From Acidobacteriota bacterium (GTDB lineage: Bacteria > Acidobacteriota > Terriglobia > Terriglobales > Acidobacteriaceae): 8,973 bases of DNA. A program made the translations under genes and the position numbers. Positions 6,896 through 8,973 of this stretch are shown here, one piece after another (position 1 is the stretch's first letter; each line of letters starts with the position of its first letter). The notes under the pieces were generated by a model. The model saw nothing but the letters and a program-made list of their open reading frames with translations, was not told the origin of the DNA and searched no databases. The stretch is taken from the NCBI GenBank assembly GCA_021781255.1, contig JAJXXG010000965.1:1-8973 (forward strand), in the 5' to 3' direction.

Positions 6896-7050
6896 GGCTT
6901 CATCGTGGTCATCATGGTGGTCTTCATGGTGGTTCTCATCGCGGTGGCCATCTTGGCGGCGTTGAGGGGCGAATTGGCCTTCGGGGCCTGCTTCGTGTTT
7001 GACTTCGAGGCCGACTTCGCATTCGTGAGGGACTTCTTCTGAATTGCCAT
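6889..7050 (-). CDS. Small cationic Met/Thr/Lys-rich protein, copy B (53 aa)
   Basis: ATG at 7050 to TAA at 6889-6891. GGAGG lies 11 bases before this ATG. An in-frame ATG at 7131 would add 27 residues but lies upstream of the sigma-54 promoter at 7101-7118, so it would be outside the transcript; alignment with copy A also starts at 7050. The protein starts MAIQKKSL and is rich in Lys, Ala, Ser and Thr. It ends in a tetrapeptide run with Met at 34, 38, 42, 46 and 50 (MATA-MRTT-MKTT-MMTT-MKPV). It has no cysteine, no hydrophobic signal segment and no GG cleavage site, and no family is recognised. If helical, the Met residues would form a stripe along one face next to basic and Thr residues. 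Roles such as exported peptide, metal- or nucleic-acid-binding small protein, or protease substrate are all open. It is first in the predicted sigma-54 transcript, with copy A downstream. Confidence 0.75.
   Translation of the reverse strand: MAIQKKSLTNAKSASKSNTKQAPKANSPLNAAKMATAMRTTMKTTMMTTMKPV
6913..7050 (-). repeat. Tandem duplication unit, copy B of the small-protein coding repeat
   Basis: Partner of 6584-6721. The conserved core (codons 19-46) covers 6913-6996. It contains a 12-base sub-repeat, ATG-nnn-ACC-ACC in spirit, that creates the Met-x-Thr-Thr pattern. Confidence 0.85.
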
Positions 7051-7100
7051 TGTCTTGATGTCCTCCAAGGAATTGAATGGTTGTGCTACGCCCTGTTTAA

Positions 7101-7118
7101 TTGCATTCCCTATGCCAA
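7101..7118 (-). promoter_or_regulatory. Sigma-54 (-24/-12) promoter of the small-protein genes
   Basis: The minus strand reads TTGGCATAGGGAATGCAA. It matches the RpoN consensus TTGGCACG-N4-TTGCA at TTGGCA and TGCA, with the required exact ten bases between GG (7116-7115) and GC (7104-7103). Transcription should start near 7091, leaving a leader of about 40 bases that contains the GGAGG site of copy B. The gene immediately upstream encodes a sigma-54 activator with an intact GAFTGA motif, which makes this site functionally coherent. Confidence 0.72.
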
Positions 7119-7236
7119 ACTGGGCAGACACGGTGGTTATTTTCTATCCTACTGAAATAATGCAACTTGCTGGCGGTGCCTGATTTTGCGATTCAGGGAC
7201 GATTTCTATGGATGGGTGAGAAATTACCCCATAAGC

Positions 7237-7251
7237 GGTTAAGTTTTAACC
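7237..7251. promoter_or_regulatory. Inverted repeat GGTTAA-GTT-TTAACC, candidate activator-binding site
   Basis: A perfect six-base inverted repeat with a three-base centre, about 150 bases upstream of the predicted start site near 7091. That is the usual distance for enhancer-like sites of sigma-54 activators. It begins 16 bases after the regulator's stop and is too AT-rich to be a convincing terminator. The similar palindrome at 6886-6895 adds weak support. Confidence 0.4.
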
Positions 7252-7266
7252 CATTCAGACTTTAAC

Positions 7267-8700
7267 TCATACTTCTATCGTGTGTTTACGGCAGAGGTAC
7301 TTCATGCGCTGCACGTCGATTCTGAGCAGGCGGGCTGCTGCTGCTTTGCTTCCCCTGGTGCGGCGGAGGGCAGTTTGCAGGAGAGCTATTTCAAGCTGGC
7401 GCAGCTGCTCGTCGAGGTCCGTGCCCTCTTCCGGGATGAGAATGGCTTCCTGGGCGGCGAGGCTCTTCTCGACTACCCGGGTGGGTAGATCGCCGGCGTC
7501 AATCTCATTGTGGCGAGTGGTGACAACGAGACGCTGGATAAGGTTTTCGAGCTCGCGGACGTTGCCAGGCCAGTTGTGCTCTTCAAGTACGGAGAGTGCT
7601 TCAGGGGAGAGCCGCTTGACCGGCATGCCGTTGGCGGTGCAATGGACCTGGAGAAAGTGGTCGCAGAGGAGGGGGATATCCCCGTTGCGCTTGCGCAGGG
7701 GAGGAATCTGGATGGGAACGACATGGATGCGGTAGTAAAGGTCCTCGCGGAAGCGGCCGGTTCGCACCATTTCTTCCAGCGGCTCGTTGGTTGCGCAGAG
7801 AAGGCGGAAGTCAATTTTGCGCAGTGTGCGGCCACCGAGGCGCTGGACGTGGTGGTCTTCGAGGACTCGGAGGAGCTTGGTTTGCAGGGGCAGCGTGAGC
7901 GTGGCGATTTCATCGAGGAAGAGGGTGCCGCCGTCGGCGAGCTCAATGTGGCCCGGGCGGGACTCGGTGGCGCCGGTGAAGGCGCCGCGCTCGCTGCCGA
8001 AGAGTTCTGACTCGACGAGGTTCTCTGGCAGAGCGGCGCAGTTGAGGCGGATGAAGGGTTTTTTTGCGCGTGGACTGAGGGCGACGATGGCGCGGGCGAC
8101 GAGCTCTTTTCCAGTGCCGCTTTCGCCGCGGATGAGGATATTGATGTTGCTGCCGGCGATCTGCTGGATGGCGTCATAGACGAGGCGCATGGGTTCGCTG
8201 GCGCCGATGAAGTCCTGGAAGCGGCTGGACTCAAGCGCCTGCTCGCGCATGCGCTTGCGTTCGGCTTCTTCTGAGCGGCGGCGGACGTGGTCGACGAGGA
8301 CCATGCGCAGCTCGGCCACATTGAGAGGGCTGCGGAAGTGAGCGTCAGCGCCGGCTTTGAGCGCCTGCTTTTCCAATGCGGGTGCTCTTCTGCGGCACAT
8401 GGACAGAAGAGTGAGGTCTTCGTTCAACTGGCGCAGTTCGTGAAGGACGGCCAGGCCGCCGGATGGATCGTCTACCTCGAGGTCGAGCTCCAGGAGGACT
8501 GCTGCGACCTGGGCTTCGCGCGTCCATCGGGCCAGGTCGTCGTAGGCGCCGCGAACGACAACCTGGAACCAGGGCGACAGCTCCGGAGTTACCGCGTCGA
8601 GAAACTCCGGCTCCTGGTGCGTGACAATGCAAACCACGGGGAGCGCCAAGTGCGACGCCGATTGAGACTTAGGCCCTGTTGCCTTCCGCGCGAAAACCAT
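7267..8700 (-). CDS. Sigma-54-dependent transcriptional activator (NtrC-type, Fis HTH) with degenerate receiver
   Basis: A 477-residue bacterial enhancer-binding protein. Residues about 20-140 have a receiver fold, but the expected phospho-acceptor position carries Glu71 (VLLELDL), the acidic pair near the first strand is missing (CIVTHQE), and the conserved Lys is replaced (HFRSPLN). Phosphorelay control is therefore unlikely. The AAA+ domain (about 162-390) is complete: Walker A GESGTGKE at 192-199, the sigma-54-contacting GAFTGA at 239-244, Walker B GTLFLDE at 258-264, arginine-finger region GRFREDLYYR at 315-324, and WPGNVREL at 377-384. The C-terminus (about 433-475) is a Fis-type HTH (SKAAAARLLRIDVQRMKYL). 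The protein should hydrolyse ATP to open complexes of RNA polymerase-sigma-54. The likely target is the promoter at 7101-7118, just downstream of its own gene. The ATG at 8700 has no clear Shine-Dalgarno site and is the weakest part of the call. Confidence 0.93.
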   Translation of the reverse strand: MVFARKATGPKSQSASHLALPVVCIVTHQEPEFLDAVTPELSPWFQVVVRGAYDDLARWTREAQVAAVLLELDLEVDDPSGGLAVLHELRQLNEDLTLLSMCRRRAPALEKQALKAGADAHFRSPLNVAELRMVLVDHVRRRSEEAERKRMREQALESSRFQDFIGASEPMRLVYDAIQQIAGSNINILIRGESGTGKELVARAIVALSPRAKKPFIRLNCAALPENLVESELFGSERGAFTGATESRPGHIELADGGTLFLDEIATLTLPLQTKLLRVLEDHHVQRLGGRTLRKIDFRLLCATNEPLEEMVRTGRFREDLYYRIHVVPIQIPPLRKRNGDIPLLCDHFLQVHCTANGMPVKRLSPEALSVLEEHNWPGNVRELENLIQRLVVTTRHNEIDAGDLPTRVVEKSLAAQEAILIPEEGTDLDEQLRQLEIALLQTALRRTRGSKAAAARLLRIDVQRMKYLCRKHTIEV

Positions 8701-8973
8701 ACTGCATTTTACGCGTGAAACATCTGCACGCCGGGAAGTTTTTGGGGATAGGGTCGAAAATGCAATTCAAACCATTTTCATGCGATTTCATGAGCCGGAA
8801 GCCCAGCCAGGACACGGCTGACCCGGCTGCATTCTTCAAGCAGACTCCCTGCCCGCGAAAGACATGAAGTGCGGCGTCCACTAAGATGGTGGGTTACAGC
8901 CTGCCCCAATGCCCCGGGCGCAGGAATCCAGATGGAGTGCAGAAGCTGAACACGGTGGAAACTCTTCGCAAGC
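8701..8973. other. Interval upstream of the regulator, no supported gene
   Basis: Short frames exist on both strands, including some open to the right edge, but none has a ribosome-binding site plus protein-like composition. It presumably holds the regulator's promoter (minus strand). I found no convincing -10/-35 or -24/-12 box. Confidence 0.4.

Noticed and set aside
7051..7131. 27-residue N-terminal extension of small protein B from the ATG at 7131
   Set aside because: It spans the sigma-54 promoter, is not shared with copy A, and the GGAGG site serves the ATG at 7050.
7214..7229. GGGTGA-GAAA-TTACCC hairpin as terminator of the regulator gene
   Set aside because: The stem includes a wobble on plus and a mismatch on minus, with no U tract after it in the regulator's direction.
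8669..8881. Short frames upstream of the regulator on either strand
   Set aside because: No ribosome-binding site, mixed non-protein-like composition, overlap with the regulator start.
8886..8973. Plus-strand frame from ATG 8886 open to the right edge
   Set aside because: Only 29 codons visible, no Shine-Dalgarno site and no recognisable similarity; it cannot be told from chance.

Overview
The window looks like chromosomal DNA from a GC-rich Gram-negative bacterium. Lipoprotein and membrane-fusion adaptors, a PqqD/M50/HlyD fusion and a sigma-54 activator together suggest an acidobacterial-type genome. That assignment comes from gene style and context, not from a database match.

Layout, left to right. 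(1) Positions 1-136, minus strand: the first 45 codons of a gene running off the left edge, probably a GT9/heptosyltransferase-like enzyme. (2) 389-745, minus: a small STAS-domain anti-sigma-factor antagonist. (3) 867-6363, plus: a tightly coupled three-gene operon. Its genes encode a triple-GAF sensor fused through one membrane helix to a HlyD-type adaptor, a periplasmic adaptor lipoprotein, and a PqqD-like/M50 zinc protease/HlyD fusion. (4) About 6372-6394: a hairpin that can terminate transcription from both sides. (5) 6548-7050, minus: two tandem paralogous genes for very small, cationic, Met/Thr/Lys/Ala-rich proteins of 57 and 53 residues. (6) 7051-7266: a regulatory interval with a good sigma-54 (-24/-12) promoter pointing at the small genes and a GGTTAA-N3-TTAACC inverted repeat upstream of it. 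(7) 7267-8700, minus: a sigma-54-dependent activator with a degenerate receiver domain, an intact AAA+ domain and a Fis-type HTH. (8) 8701-8973: no gene I can support.

Reading of the whole. The sigma-54 activator probably drives the promoter in front of the small-protein pair. The convergent operon encodes an envelope machine with three HlyD-like modules, a membrane zinc protease and a PqqD-like domain; related domains bind peptides in RiPP pathways. The candidate novel system is therefore a sigma-54-controlled pair of small Met-striped peptides beside an RRE-like/M50/HlyD processing-export apparatus. The genes, promoter and duplication can be read directly from the sequence. The functional link between peptides and apparatus is inference from proximity and domain logic. 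No ABC ATPase and no outer-membrane channel is encoded in the window.
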